Assembly (NCBI RefSeq): GCF_030730905.1
Contig: NZ_JAVAMP010000008.1
Span: 124,001-188,000 of the forward strand
Direction of reading: 5' to 3'
Length of the DNA: 64,000 nt
From: Chengkuizengella axinellae
GTDB taxonomy: Bacteria; Bacillota; Bacilli; Paenibacillales; KCTC-33759
This document shows, one piece after another, positions 53,141-62,822 of the stretch. The stretch's first letter is position 1, and the number at the start of each line of letters is the position of its first letter. The notes under the pieces are model-generated. The model ran no database searches. It was not told the origin of the DNA and was given only the letters and a program-made list of their open reading frames with translations. The position numbers and the translations under genes were made by a program.

Positions 53141-53250
53141 ATATAACACCAATAATTAAAATTCTAACATACAATCAAATCTTTAAGACATGCATTTTTA
53201 TATTGTTTTTGAACTTTTTACGAATAAAATCATGTTATATTATAACACCA
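53141..53250. promoter_or_regulatory. Repeated ATATAACACC operator candidates before the DeoR-NosL gene
   Basis: ATATAACACCA occurs at 53141-53151 and TATAACACCA again at 53241-53250. The latter is part of a perfect palindrome GTTATATTATAAC (53234-53246). They lie in the 207-base gap upstream of the regulator gene and are candidate self-binding sites. Confidence 0.45.
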
Positions 53251-53302
53251 CAAAAAAACGATATTATCAACAATGATCATACCGATCATGACAAGATTTA
53301 AA

Positions 53303-54115
53303 TTAAATTTCAATCCGTTCTTGATGTGTGTATACATTCATTTTGTCACCTCTAGCAAATCCAACTATTGTGATCCCTAGTTCATTAGCTAAGTCCAATG
53401 CTAGATTTGTGGGTGCCGACTTTGAGATGATCATACCGATACCCATTTTTGCTGTTTTCAATAATACTTCAGATGAAATCCTCCCACTAAACACGATACA
53501 TTTACCTTGTGGTCTCATGTTGTTTATTAAATTATGACCGTATATTTTATCTAATACATTATGTCTGCCTATATCAGACTGAAACTGAAGGATTTCTGAA
53601 TGATTACAAAGCGCTCCTTGATGTATTCCTCCAGTTTTTTTAAAATGTTGTGATTCTTCTTCAACTAGAGTCATTAAATTCAAACACTGAGAAACTGAAA
53701 ACGTACCTTTAACATTTATTGTCTTCGCAGTTTTCACGTCATTTTGAAAATAGAATTGTCTGCTTTTCCCACAGCATGAACCAACAAAACGTTTTTCAAT
53801 AAAATCACTAACACGAAGGTTCTGATTTTTCAATTCAATATTTGCAAATCCTGTTTCCATATCAATATTTATATCATGAATATCAGCTATCACCCGTATC
53901 AAACCCTCGCCAGCAAGAAAGCCAATTACAAGTTCTTCAATTTGGATGGGTGTACAAACTAGCGTTGCAAATTCTTCCCCATTCACTTTCAATGTTATTG
54001 GGAATTCTACTGCTATGTCATCATCTTTAAAATCAATCAATTGTTTGTTTATCTTTTGAAGGTCATATTTTAGAATCTTTCTTTTTTGAAAAATAAAATG
54101 ATCATGATTATCCAT
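53303..54115 (-). CDS. fdhD: Formate dehydrogenase accessory sulfurtransferase FdhD
   Basis: The 270-residue protein has the FdhD pattern: FLAGEGLIRVIADI, VGSCCGKSRQ with the mobile-loop Cys, HQGALCNH, DIGRHNVLDKIYG and FSGRISSEVLLKTAKMGI. It carries sulfur to the molybdenum cofactor of formate dehydrogenases. The active loop reads SCCGK rather than the commoner SCGxCG. Its ATG overlaps the stop of the oxidoreductase gene (TAATG), so the two are translationally coupled. Confidence 0.93.
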   Translation of the reverse strand: MDNHDHFIFQKRKILKYDLQKINKQLIDFKDDDIAVEFPITLKVNGEEFATLVCTPIQIEELVIGFLAGEGLIRVIADIHDINIDMETGFANIELKNQNLRVSDFIEKRFVGSCCGKSRQFYFQNDVKTAKTINVKGTFSVSQCLNLMTLVEEESQHFKKTGGIHQGALCNHSEILQFQSDIGRHNVLDKIYGHNLINNMRPQGKCIVFSGRISSEVLLKTAKMGIGMIISKSAPTNLALDLANELGITIVGFARGDKMNVYTHQERIEI

Positions 54116-56466
54116 TAGCTTACATCCATTTCTAAATCATCAATTCGTTTTTCTACATATTTTACATCTTTTTGTGCATGAAAGACCTCTGCTTTTTCAA
54201 TGATCACTTTTGTATTATATTCTGGTATACCTGCTTGTTCTTCATAAACTCCTTTGGGGATCAATATATTCCCTTCAGGCCAATATACTTCTACATTCCC
54301 TCTTTTTATATTGACAAATTTTGCACGACCATGAAAAATACCATTCTGATTGTACACTACAATGGCATCATACTCTCTTATAAATAATTTTCGAGCATCT
54401 TCGATGTGCATTAGTACATCATGTCGTTCAGCGGCATTAAAAGGGTCATTGTTGCCGTAAATCATTGAATTAAATTGTTTTCCTCTTCTTGTTGTTATAT
54501 AAAAGTGGCCTTCAGCTTTTCTTAATTCAGGAAGATCTATCGGCAATAACTTACCTTTGTGATCTTTTGTAGGAAAAATCCCATCTTCACACAACAAAGC
54601 TCCGCCCCATTGAAAAAAATCTCCTTTATTAGACAAATGCTGAATTCCATCATAATTCACATTTGCTTTTGCAATCTCATTCCTAATAGATTGTGTATCT
54701 TGGAAGTGAATTAAATGTTCAAGTTCAGGTTTGATCCTTTTAGCCAAATCAACATAAATTTCCCATTCAGATCTTGCTTCCTCTATTCTTGGGCCTTTAA
54801 TTTCTGGCGAATAATATACCATTCTTTCAGTTGAAGTTGATGTGCCACCACCAGTTTGTTCATACCTAGTTTGCGCAGGTAAAACGATAACAGCTTCATT
54901 AGCACCCACAAGAGTAGAAGTATTTAAGATGATATCTTGATGAATGCGAACATCAATATTTGATAAGCAACCTTCTACAAATGTTGGATCTGGCATTGTT
55001 TCAAGGAAATTCCCGCCAGACATGTAATACACTTTAAGCTTTTGTTCATGGTCTTCTTCTAAAAGTGCTTTTTCTAAAGAAATGCCAACAATATCCCCCT
55101 GCCAATCAGGCAATTCAAATCTCCATAATTGTTCTATTCTTTTCTTATTGATTGAATCATAACCACCACCTGGCAAGCTGAACGGATCCGCGCCCATTTC
55201 ACCTGCACCCTGTACGCCAGAATGACCTCTAATTGGCATCACTCCACAATGCTCTCTTCCTATAAATCCACGTAACAATGCTAGATTAGCAACTTGAGAA
55301 ATATTATCTGTACCAAAACGGTGCTGTGTTAAACCCATGGACCATACAAATACGGAAGAATCTGATTTAGCAAGCAGTTCAGACAATTCCTTAATTCTTT
55401 CAAAAGGAATCCCAGATGAGGATACAATTTGATCCCACGGCAATTGAATGACATGTTTTTTCAGTGCTTCGTATCCAGTCGCATGTTGATCAACAAAATC
55501 ATGATGAATTGCGGATCCTGGCTGCTTTATTTCCATTTCAAACCAATGCTTCATGATCCCGTTCATAAAGGCTATATCTCCACCAATATGAACCTGATAG
55601 AAATCATCTGCTATTTTTGTCCCAAACAATGCCGATTCTGGTATGGAAGGAATCCAATATTGATCCATTGCTGGTTCATGATATGGATTAATCACGATGA
55701 TTTTTGTCCCTTTTTGTTTTGCAGCATACATATATTTCGTAGAAACTGGCTGATTATTAGCGGCCACTGAACCCCAAAATATTAATACATCTGTCCCTAT
55801 CCAATCCTTATAACTACAACTAGATGCTCCTATACCAAGTGAACGGGTCAGCGCCGTTTTAGATGGAGAATGACAAATACGAGATGCGTTGTCAATATGG
55901 TTGGTTCCAATGAATCTTGCCGCTTTTGCTGCCGTATAATATACCTCATTAGTGATCCCACGAGAAGTTAAATAAAAAGCGATTTGTTTCGGATCTACTA
56001 TTTTCATTTTTGCAACTATGTAATCTAATGCAACTTCCCAAGAAATACGTTCAAATTTATGCTCACCGGCTTTTCGAATTAATGGATATGGAATACGGCC
56101 CAATTGTCTTAATTGCGTACTATTTAGTTTCTGCAATTCTCTAATATCTTGATGCAGCACTTCAGGATTCATTGCAGGCATCGTATTCAGTCTTAAAACG
56201 TTTAATCGTGTTGTACATACATGTGGTCCTGTAAGTGTCTGATCTTTTAACCCACTTACACCCAAAGCACAGCCATCACAAACACCTTGAGTTAAAATTC
56301 TGCTAGCATAAGGTAATTGATCTCGATTTTCCCATACCACTTTCAGTGTATCTTTAATATGATGAGGTTTTACTTTTCCAAGCCCAAAAGGCACTTTACT
56401 AACCCAGTAATTTGGATTCAATTTTTTTGCTATTTTGATTGGTCCTGTATGTTTTGTTTTTCCCAT
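54115..56466 (-). CDS. FdhF/YdeP-family molybdopterin oxidoreductase
   Basis: The 783-residue enzyme has the molybdopterin-bis-MGD fold. A CDGCALG site near residue 64 is the shortened Fe-S motif of the YdeP branch, followed by GRIPYPLIRKAGEHKFERIS, IFWGSVAANNQPV, GHSGVQGAGEMGADP and a C-terminal aspartate-decarboxylase-like barrel (YGNNDPFNAAERHDVLMH). It may be a formate dehydrogenase-like enzyme; YdeP-type substrates are not established. Coupling with fdhD and nearness of mobA and moaA support Mo-dependence. RBS TGGAGGTGAC precedes the ATG. Confidence 0.9.
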   Translation of the reverse strand: MGKTKHTGPIKIAKKLNPNYWVSKVPFGLGKVKPHHIKDTLKVVWENRDQLPYASRILTQGVCDGCALGVSGLKDQTLTGPHVCTTRLNVLRLNTMPAMNPEVLHQDIRELQKLNSTQLRQLGRIPYPLIRKAGEHKFERISWEVALDYIVAKMKIVDPKQIAFYLTSRGITNEVYYTAAKAARFIGTNHIDNASRICHSPSKTALTRSLGIGASSCSYKDWIGTDVLIFWGSVAANNQPVSTKYMYAAKQKGTKIIVINPYHEPAMDQYWIPSIPESALFGTKIADDFYQVHIGGDIAFMNGIMKHWFEMEIKQPGSAIHHDFVDQHATGYEALKKHVIQLPWDQIVSSSGIPFERIKELSELLAKSDSSVFVWSMGLTQHRFGTDNISQVANLALLRGFIGREHCGVMPIRGHSGVQGAGEMGADPFSLPGGGYDSINKKRIEQLWRFELPDWQGDIVGISLEKALLEEDHEQKLKVYYMSGGNFLETMPDPTFVEGCLSNIDVRIHQDIILNTSTLVGANEAVIVLPAQTRYEQTGGGTSTSTERMVYYSPEIKGPRIEEARSEWEIYVDLAKRIKPELEHLIHFQDTQSIRNEIAKANVNYDGIQHLSNKGDFFQWGGALLCEDGIFPTKDHKGKLLPIDLPELRKAEGHFYITTRRGKQFNSMIYGNNDPFNAAERHDVLMHIEDARKLFIREYDAIVVYNQNGIFHGRAKFVNIKRGNVEVYWPEGNILIPKGVYEEQAGIPEYNTKVIIEKAEVFHAQKDVKYVEKRIDDLEMDVS

Positions 56467-56490
56467 TTTGTCACCTCCAGTACTTACTTT

Positions 56491-57117
56491 CTAATCATCT
56501 TCTTTTCTTTTTTGCCACTCTATTAAATCTGAGAGCGTATTCATATTAAAAAAGGGCTCTTGGCGATTTGTCCATTCACTCCATTCCGACTCTTGTATGT
56601 AATAACTCGACAGAGAGTCTATAAAAGAAGTCATTTTCTTATTGCCTGAAGATAAATATGAATACAATTCGTTTTTTACATTACGATATGCACCAGCAAG
56701 AGGATGGATTCGTTCATGATGCGAAGGTATAATAACTTCATATTGAGAGTGTGTCGCAGTGCATTGCCGCAGCCCGTTTAAGTAGGGAATATTGATATCT
56801 GGCATATCATTTGCAAGTACAAAATACCAATCAGCTTTACAATGTTTCATACCTGTATACAAACCTGCTAAGGGTCCAAAACCTTTAAATTGTGGATCAT
56901 CTTGTAATATGGTAATATTCTTGTAACTTGTTAGCAGATCTTTTAGCTTTGATTTATCATTTTCGTTGCTGATTATCATGGTATACTCTGATACCTTTTG
57001 TGAAATTGAAACTAAATACTCAATCATGATTTTTTCTTTATGTGGGATGAATGTCTTAGAAGTACCCATCCGTCTGCTCTGTCCACCTGCTAAAATCAGG
57101 GTAACCCATTTTTTCAT
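56491..57117 (-). CDS. mobA: Molybdenum cofactor guanylyltransferase MobA
   Basis: The 208-residue enzyme has the nucleotidyltransferase signature LILAGGQSRRMGTSKTFIPH, GPLAGLYTGM and LANDMPDI. It attaches GMP to molybdopterin to make the guanine dinucleotide cofactor used by the oxidoreductase gene 24 bases downstream. The ATG at 57117 follows AAGGAAAAAAATT; the frame to 57186 adds a segment foreign to the family. Confidence 0.92.
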   Translation of the reverse strand: MKKWVTLILAGGQSRRMGTSKTFIPHKEKIMIEYLVSISQKVSEYTMIISNENDKSKLKDLLTSYKNITILQDDPQFKGFGPLAGLYTGMKHCKADWYFVLANDMPDINIPYLNGLRQCTATHSQYEVIIPSHHERIHPLAGAYRNVKNELYSYLSSGNKKMTSFIDSLSSYYIQESEWSEWTNRQEPFFNMNTLSDLIEWQKRKEDD

Positions 57118-57288
57118 AATTTTTTTCCTTATCCTATATTTTTTCACATGAACCGTGATGATGAATGTACTATAATAGAGATACAATTATATGATAACAT
57201 AGGAGTTATCTCTCTACACTTCATTGCTATCTTTAAATTATCTAATAAACATACAATTTACGTTCTCTCACCTTTGGAGGAATTATAG

Positions 57289-58320
57289 ATGACAAATACA
57301 ATCAACAGTCCAAACGTACTGGACTCTTATGAAAGACCTTTACGAGACTTAAGAATATCTGTTACTGATCGATGTAATTTTCGCTGCTCTTATTGTATGC
57401 CAGCAGAAATTTTTGGACCTGATTTTGAATTTTTACCAAAAAATAAGCTATTATCTTTTGAAGAATTGGAAAGATTAGTGAATATATTTTCTAAAATGGG
57501 GGTTGAAAAAATAAGAATTACTGGTGGTGAACCCCTATTACGTAAACAACTGCCAGAACTTATCCATAAAATATCTCTTGTGGAAGGTATCAAGGATATC
57601 GCTTTAACTACAAATGGAACCTTGTTGAAAAAATTTGTTCCACAATTAAATGAAGCAAAATTAGACAGGGTTACAGTAAGTATAGACAGTCTAGATGATG
57701 AGCGGTTTAAACAAATGAATGGAATTGGATATGGTGTAAAACCTATTTTAGAAGCTATCGATGCTGCTGATAAATCTGGTTTTCCAATCAAAATAAATAT
57801 GGTCGTTAAAAAAGGGGTAAACGAGCAAGATATATTACCAATGGCTAAGTATTTTAAACAAAAGGGACACACTTTAAGGTTCATAGAATTTATGGATGTT
57901 GGAAACAGCAATGGTTGGAAATTAGATGAAGTTGTTCCTAGCAAGAAAATCTTGGATCTTATCCATAAAGAAATGCCATTAGAACCTGTTGAAGAGAATT
58001 ATTTTGGTGAGGTGGCTAAAAGATATCGATATAAAGGGACAAAAGCGGAAATAGGTTTTATATCTTCTGTCACTCAAGCATTTTGTTCCTCATGCACTAG
58101 AGCAAGGTTATCTGCGGAGGGTTTTCTGTATACATGTTTGTTTGCAACAAAAGGATATGATTTACGCACACCTCTAAGAGAGGGTGCAACAGACGAAGAA
58201 ATTGAAGAGATCATTAGGCAAATATGGAACAATCGAGATGATCGTTATTCTGAAATAAGATTAAATGAAACACCTGGAATTAAAAAAAGCAAAATTGAAA
58301 TGTCTCATATCGGTGGATAG
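57289..58320 (+). CDS. moaA: GTP 3',8-cyclase MoaA
   Basis: The 343-residue radical-SAM enzyme has CNFRCSYC (Cys29, Cys33, Cys36) for the SAM [4Fe-4S] cluster, GGEPLLR, and the C-terminal second cluster [20 protein letters not shown], and ends in GG as MoaA does. It starts molybdopterin synthesis from GTP. TTGGAGGAATTATAG precedes the ATG. It is divergent from mobA across a 171-base gap. The usual partner MoaC is not in the window. Confidence 0.95.
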   Translation: MTNTINSPNVLDSYERPLRDLRISVTDRCNFRCSYCMPAEIFGPDFEFLPKNKLLSFEELERLVNIFSKMGVEKIRITGGEPLLRKQLPELIHKISLVEGIKDIALTTNGTLLKKFVPQLNEAKLDRVTVSIDSLDDERFKQMNGIGYGVKPILEAIDAADKSGFPIKINMVVKKGVNEQDILPMAKYFKQKGHTLRFIEFMDVGNSNGWKLDEVVPSKKILDLIHKEMPLEPVEENYFGEVAKRYRYKGTKAEIGFISSVTQAFCSSCTRARLSAEGFLYTCLFATKGYDLRTPLREGATDEEIEEIIRQIWNNRDDRYSEIRLNETPGIKKSKIEMSHIGG

Positions 58321-58474
58321 GGGAGCCCAACTATCAAAAAAACTTGAAGTTCATAAAAATGTCACGTTTTTTGTAAAGGTATCATTGTGTTTAAAAAGAA
58401 TATCGTTTATCCTAAACTAGGATTTCAATCACAAGCTTTATAATGGACATTTATAATTGATTTAGGAGGAAAAT

Positions 58475-59014
58475 ATGACGAATAGTACACCTGTAAAACA
58501 GCGTAATTTTACACCATTTATAATTGCAGTATCCATCATTCTAGTGGCTGTAATAGCACTTTTATACTTTCTCCCTTCATATGAAGCAGAAGTAGGTTTT
58601 GATATTACGATATTGCCTATGTTGAATGCTATCTTCAACAGCTTTACATTTATCTTTTTGTTACTGGCTTTGATCGCAATTAAAAGAAAAAATATTAAAG
58701 TTCATCGAAATTTCATATTAATGGCTTTTACAACTACATTTTTATTTTTGATTTCCTATGTAACGTACCATTCTTTGAGTGAATCTACAAAGTATGGAGG
58801 AGACGACTTTTTACGTTACATATACTTTTTTGTATTGTTGTCTCATATTTTATTATCTATTGTCATCGTACCACTTGCTCTTATGTCAATCACACGCGGT
58901 TTTAATATGCAAATTGAACGTCACCGCAAAATCGCTCGCTGGACGATGCCGATTTGGTTATATGTAAGTTTTACAGGGGTATTGGTTTATTTGATGATAT
59001 CACCTTATTACTAA
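58475..59014 (+). CDS. DUF420 membrane protein, YozB/CtaM-like
   Basis: The 179-residue protein has four to five membrane helices and the conserved His of DUF420 proteins: KVHRNFILMAF, VTYHSLSE, LLSHILLSIVIVPLAL and RHRKIARWTMP. The S. aureus relative CtaM is needed for haem-A oxidases. That would fit the ctaG/sco genes in this window; orthology is inferred. AGGAGGAAAAT precedes the ATG. Single-gene unit. Confidence 0.88.
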   Translation: MTNSTPVKQRNFTPFIIAVSIILVAVIALLYFLPSYEAEVGFDITILPMLNAIFNSFTFIFLLLALIAIKRKNIKVHRNFILMAFTTTFLFLISYVTYHSLSESTKYGGDDFLRYIYFFVLLSHILLSIVIVPLALMSITRGFNMQIERHRKIARWTMPIWLYVSFTGVLVYLMISPYY

Positions 59015-59076
59015 TAGTAACCCTAAACCTAATATACCCACATGAATTTAAACTCATTTATTTCACAACCCGAATC

Positions 59077-59111
59077 AAAAAGGTACGAACATTTCTGTTC
59101 GTACCTTTTTT
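59077..59111. terminator. Bidirectional terminator
   Basis: AAAAAGGTACGAACA (59077-59091) and TGTTCGTACCTTTTT (59096-59110) form a perfect 15-bp stem. It serves the DUF420 gene and the convergent GGCT-like gene. Confidence 0.95.
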
Positions 59112-59120
59112 TAATTTGAT

Positions 59121-59627
59121 TTATGATGATTCTTTTTGTAACTTGTTCATATGACCAATCAATTTTTTTGAATAATTACTGCTTAATACATCTGTTCCAC
59201 CTATAATAGCATTTTTATACCTTTCGCTTGGTGCAATTTCAAAATCTTCCTTATGAATCACTTCATATGTGAATGCATCTAATAGTTTATTATTATAAAT
59301 CACTTTCACTTTTATTTTCTGGTAAACATTATTGATACATTCCTGACTGGCACCTTCTCTAAGATCGAGATTAGGTATTAAATTGTTCGGAATCAAGTAT
59401 AATACACCTTCCATGATATGATTAGAAGTCTTTATTATATCCGCTACTCCACCTTTTCCCCATTTATCTGATTCTCGAGTAAAAGCTACTCGATAATCTA
59501 TTAATTCGGCTTTCCCAACCACCTCATACTGAGGCACAGTCCCTTTAAATGAAGATTGATTCATACATGAACCATAGGCAAAATAATACGATTTATCACT
59601 TTCAATCTTTAAATTATTGTGCTTCAT
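59121..59627 (-). CDS. Gamma-glutamylcyclotransferase-like protein
   Basis: The 168-residue protein has the GGCT fold marks: YYFAYGSCMNQSSF (binding loop), ELIDYRVAFTRES, GGVADI and EGVLYLIPNNLIPNLDLREG with a Glu at the usual acid position. Such enzymes cyclise gamma-glutamyl groups to 5-oxoproline; some homologues are only binding proteins. The substrate is unknown. Confidence 0.85.
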   Translation of the reverse strand: MKHNNLKIESDKSYYFAYGSCMNQSSFKGTVPQYEVVGKAELIDYRVAFTRESDKWGKGGVADIIKTSNHIMEGVLYLIPNNLIPNLDLREGASQECINNVYQKIKVKVIYNNKLLDAFTYEVIHKEDFEIAPSERYKNAIIGGTDVLSSNYSKKLIGHMNKLQKESS

Positions 59628-59856
59628 TTTATCACTTCTTATTTATATTTTTTTAATTTGGATAATCCTTTTTCATCATGTGAATGATTCAGCCACTTTT
59701 TCAATATTATAATAAAAATATTAAGTCTGTTGCTTTCAAAAATCAATACTTTCCACTAGTGAAATATTTTTTAAAAATTGTTGTCATTTCCTTCATCAAA
59801 TAACTTTTGTGATAACAAGTTTTATTTGATGTTCTAATGATACTATGAATTAAGCT

Positions 59857-59892
59857 AAAAAAAGACCGTCCGAAGTAATTTTCAGACGGTCT
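59857..59892 (-). terminator. Terminator of the Na/Pi cotransporter gene
   Basis: On the minus strand AGACCGTC pairs with GACGGTCT, with extra TGAA/TTCG pairing, followed by seven T, about 15 bases after the stop. Confidence 0.92.
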
Positions 59893-59907
59893 AACACTAT
59901 TCAATTC

Positions 59908-61527
59908 TTATTCGCCAAATATGACATACTGAGCAATATTTTTTGAATGATCTCCCATTCTTTCTAAATTACTTAAAATATCCAAGAATACTGCACCAGA
60001 AGTACCGCTGCACAAGTTTTGATTTAAACGTTTAATATGTGCTTTGCGGAATCGTTTTTCCATCTCGTCAAGCTTAGCTTCGTTTTCCAGTACTTTTTCG
60101 GCTAAATTCTTATCTTCATTTTCTAAACATTCAATGGATTGCTGTATTGTTATATCTGTTAGTTCAATCATCTGTTTTAATTCGGAACGAGCTTCATCAG
60201 AAAACTCAGCTTTCTTAAGAATAGATAAATCAGCAAGTTCCATAATATTTTCAGAATGATCACCAATTCTTTCAATATCATTAATTGCTTGCATCAATAC
60301 TGAAGCTTTTCCTGATTCTTTTTCACTAAGTTCATTCTGTTGGATTTTCACTAAATATTCCGTTGTTCTTTTATCCAATTCATTTATTAATTCTTCTGTT
60401 TGTTCAACCATATTTTTAGACTTGTCATTTTGATTAAAGAAATAATCTGCAGCTTCCTGTAAACTTTCCTTAGCTAATTCACCCATTCGAATAATTTCAT
60501 GTTGAGCTTGTCCTAGACCTACAGATGGATTGGATAATAATCGCTCATCCAAATATTTAGCTTCAAACTCTAACACCTTCATTTCACCCGGCACAATTCT
60601 TGTAACAATATAAGCTAAGAGTCCTACAAAAGGCAATTGGATTAAAGTGTTTGTTATATTAAAGAAACCATGTCCATATGCAATTTGCATTTCTACGCTT
60701 GCACCAGTTGAATTCCCTAACCATAAAATCAGATTAGTGACAGGTCCTATTAAGAAAAGAAATATTGTTGCTCCAATGATATTAAATATAACGTGAGCTG
60801 CTGCTGCACGTTTAGCTGCTACAGAGGCTCCAAGAGAGGCAATAATCGCTGTAACGGTTGTTCCAATATTATCTCCAAACAATACCGGTAAAGCTCTCTC
60901 AATGCTTATTAGGCCTTCTGAGGCAATGGTTTGCAATATACCTATCGTTGCACTTGAACTTTGTACAACTACCGTAAAGATGGTCCCTACGATTACACCC
61001 AATATAGGATTGTCTAAATTAATAATGAATTCTTTAAATACTTCAAGGTCTTTTAATGGTTTTACACCACTTCCCATGGTTTTAAGTCCATAAAACAACA
61101 TACCGAAACCAAAGATAACTTGTCCTATGTAGTTGTATAACTTTTTCTTTAAAAAGAAAATAAGGAATACACCAACTGCAATAATCGGAAGTGCATAGTT
61201 CTGAATTTTAACCCCTGCGATAATAAAAGCAGTCATCGTAGTTCCAATGTTGGCACCCATGATAACACCAATGGATTGTCTTAATGTCATTAAACCTGCA
61301 TTAACTAAACCTACCGCTAATACGGTTGTTCCTGAAGAGGATTGGATTAATATCGTTACTACAATCCCAACTATAACACCTAATATTGGGTTTGTTGTAT
61401 ATTTTGCCAATAAACTTCTTAATTTGTCACCAGCGGTTTTCTGCAAGCCTTCTGACATATATTTCAAACCAAACAAAAAGATCCCTAGTCCACCCACAAA
61501 TTTAAATATCAAATCCTGCCAGTCCAT
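59908..61527 (-). CDS. Na/Pi cotransporter with PhoU-like tail
   Basis: The 539-residue protein has two NptA-type Na/Pi repeats (GVIVGIVVTILIQSSSGTTV and GVIVGTIFTVVVQSSSATIG, each with the QSSS motif; GANIGTT and GDNIGTT) in about nine membrane helices, then a cytoplasmic PhoU-like helical domain from about residue 340. It probably imports phosphate with sodium. I start at the ATG at 61527 behind GAAGGA; the longer frame from a TTG at 61575 spans an AGGAGG. A Pho-box-like array lies upstream. Confidence 0.92.
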   Translation of the reverse strand: MDWQDLIFKFVGGLGIFLFGLKYMSEGLQKTAGDKLRSLLAKYTTNPILGVIVGIVVTILIQSSSGTTVLAVGLVNAGLMTLRQSIGVIMGANIGTTMTAFIIAGVKIQNYALPIIAVGVFLIFFLKKKLYNYIGQVIFGFGMLFYGLKTMGSGVKPLKDLEVFKEFIINLDNPILGVIVGTIFTVVVQSSSATIGILQTIASEGLISIERALPVLFGDNIGTTVTAIIASLGASVAAKRAAAAHVIFNIIGATIFLFLIGPVTNLILWLGNSTGASVEMQIAYGHGFFNITNTLIQLPFVGLLAYIVTRIVPGEMKVLEFEAKYLDERLLSNPSVGLGQAQHEIIRMGELAKESLQEAADYFFNQNDKSKNMVEQTEELINELDKRTTEYLVKIQQNELSEKESGKASVLMQAINDIERIGDHSENIMELADLSILKKAEFSDEARSELKQMIELTDITIQQSIECLENEDKNLAEKVLENEAKLDEMEKRFRKAHIKRLNQNLCSGTSGAVFLDILSNLERMGDHSKNIAQYVIFGE

Positions 61528-61628
61528 ATGTCCTTCAAATCCTCCTGAGTATATTTTAAAAACTGTATTCGACAAAAAATGCCCTGTATTATTATACCTA
61601 GTTGTGAGTGATTTGAAAACAAAAAAAT

Positions 61629-61678
61629 TTTACATTTGTTTAACACTTGATTAACATTGGATTTACATTTGATTTATA
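61629..61678 (+). promoter_or_regulatory. Pho-box-like array of five hexamers with 11-bp period
   Basis: TTTACA, TTAACA, TTAACA, TTTACA and TTTATA start at 61629, 61640, 61651, 61662 and 61673, each exactly 11 bp apart. This fits PhoP-type boxes (TT(A/T/C)ACA with about 5-base gaps). TATGAT (61693-61698) is a -10 candidate for the plus-strand gene. The last two units also form a 9-bp inverted repeat (TTTACATTT/AAATGTAAA). Confidence 0.75.
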
Positions 61679-61737
61679 AATGTAAAATAAGATATGATCT
61701 ACATATGAAACTAAACTATAGTTGAGCAGGTGATTTT

Positions 61738-62373
61738 ATGGTATATTCTCAAAAGGAAGAAATTGCAAATGCAATTACACATGGTATTGGGGCTCTGTTA
61801 AGTATAGCCGCGTTAGTCTTGTTGATCGTTTTCTCAAGTTTGTATGGGTCTGCATGGCATATCGTTAGCTTCACCATCTTTGGTACCACCTTAGTGCTGT
61901 TGTATGTATTCTCCACCTTATTGCATAGCTTTAAAGAGGGAGTTACGAAAAATGTATTTGAAGTATTAGATCACTCCGCTATTTATTTGTTAATTGCTGG
62001 AACATACACTCCTTTTGTACTAGTTACTCTTAGAGGTCCATTAGGATGGACTCTTTTTGGAATCATTTGGGGATTGGCTGTTATGGGCATCATATTCAAA
62101 GTATTCTTTGTAAAAAAATTCATTGTTCTTTCTACTTTGTTTTATATTTTAATGGGATGGATGATTTTATTTGGAATAAAACCACTTTATGAGAACATTT
62201 TATTAAACGGTTTTATATGGTTAGTGCTTGGTGGTGTTTTATATACCGTGGGTACTATATTTTACGTATGGAGAAAATTCCCTTACCATCATGCTGTGTG
62301 GCATCTATTTGTTGTTGGAGGAAGTGTATCTCACTTTTTTGCAGTATTATATTTATTGCCTGACATTAATTAA
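61738..62373 (+). CDS. Hemolysin III family protein (YqfA/TrhA type)
   Basis: The 211-residue protein has seven membrane helices and the PAQR/hemolysin III residues: NAITHGIGALLS, LLHSFKEG, DHSAIYLLIAGTYTPF and a late HAVWHLFVVGGSVSHFF, with His and Asp able to bind zinc. The family's role in Bacillales is uncertain (membrane homeostasis or lipid-related). Its promoter region carries the Pho-box-like array in the orientation of an activated gene. Confidence 0.9.
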   Translation: MVYSQKEEIANAITHGIGALLSIAALVLLIVFSSLYGSAWHIVSFTIFGTTLVLLYVFSTLLHSFKEGVTKNVFEVLDHSAIYLLIAGTYTPFVLVTLRGPLGWTLFGIIWGLAVMGIIFKVFFVKKFIVLSTLFYILMGWMILFGIKPLYENILLNGFIWLVLGGVLYTVGTIFYVWRKFPYHHAVWHLFVVGGSVSHFFAVLYLLPDIN

Positions 62374-62417
62374 CCCCAGAAAGCGCTGTATTGAATTGCA
62401 GCACACTTTTTGGGGTT
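62372..62417 (+). terminator. Hairpin after the hemolysin III gene
   Basis: AACCCCAGAAAG pairs with ACTTTTTGGGGTT, and inner GCTG/CAGC extends the structure. The T-run is short. Confidence 0.7.
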
Positions 62418-62468
62418 CAGCTCAATATTTTTCTTAACAATCTCATAAGGGTTTTTAAACAAAGTATA

Positions 62469-62720
62469 TCAACCTCCACTGACGGGTGGGATAAAAGCTA
62501 CTTCATCATGTTTTGATACTACAGTATTAAGATCTACATATTCCTGATTTTTGGAAGCAAAGCTCTTATCTAAAACATCTATAAATGCTGATGAAGGATA
62601 TTTTTCCTTTAAAGATTGTTTGATATTCTCAACAGTCATATTGGGATTCGTTAATTCCATGTTAAGTTCTCGTATGCCAGCAGCATCTGCTAGTCCAGCA
62701 AACAATAAAATTTTAATCAT
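62469..62720 (-). CDS. moaD: Molybdopterin synthase small subunit MoaD
   Basis: The 83-residue ubiquitin-like protein ends in VSGG, the C-terminal Gly-Gly that carries the sulfur as thiocarboxylate. ILLFAGLADAAGI and VAFIPPVSGG are typical. It donates sulfur to make molybdopterin, together with MoaE, which is not found in this window. It is 102 bases below mobB on the same strand. Confidence 0.93.
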   Translation of the reverse strand: MIKILLFAGLADAAGIRELNMELTNPNMTVENIKQSLKEKYPSSAFIDVLDKSFASKNQEYVDLNTVVSKHDEVAFIPPVSGG

Positions 62721-62822
62721 TTATACCACTACCTTTATTTTGTTAGTCATTTCAACTTTACATTCTAGCATGATATTCTTTTCAGGCTCCCTGAAGAAGG
62801 GATAAAACAACTAAGTATTACT

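Noticed and set aside
57187-57288. Divergent mobA-moaA gap as a molybdenum-cofactor riboswitch
   Set aside because: It is only 171 bases between starts and I saw no conserved riboswitch-like stem set or terminator in it.
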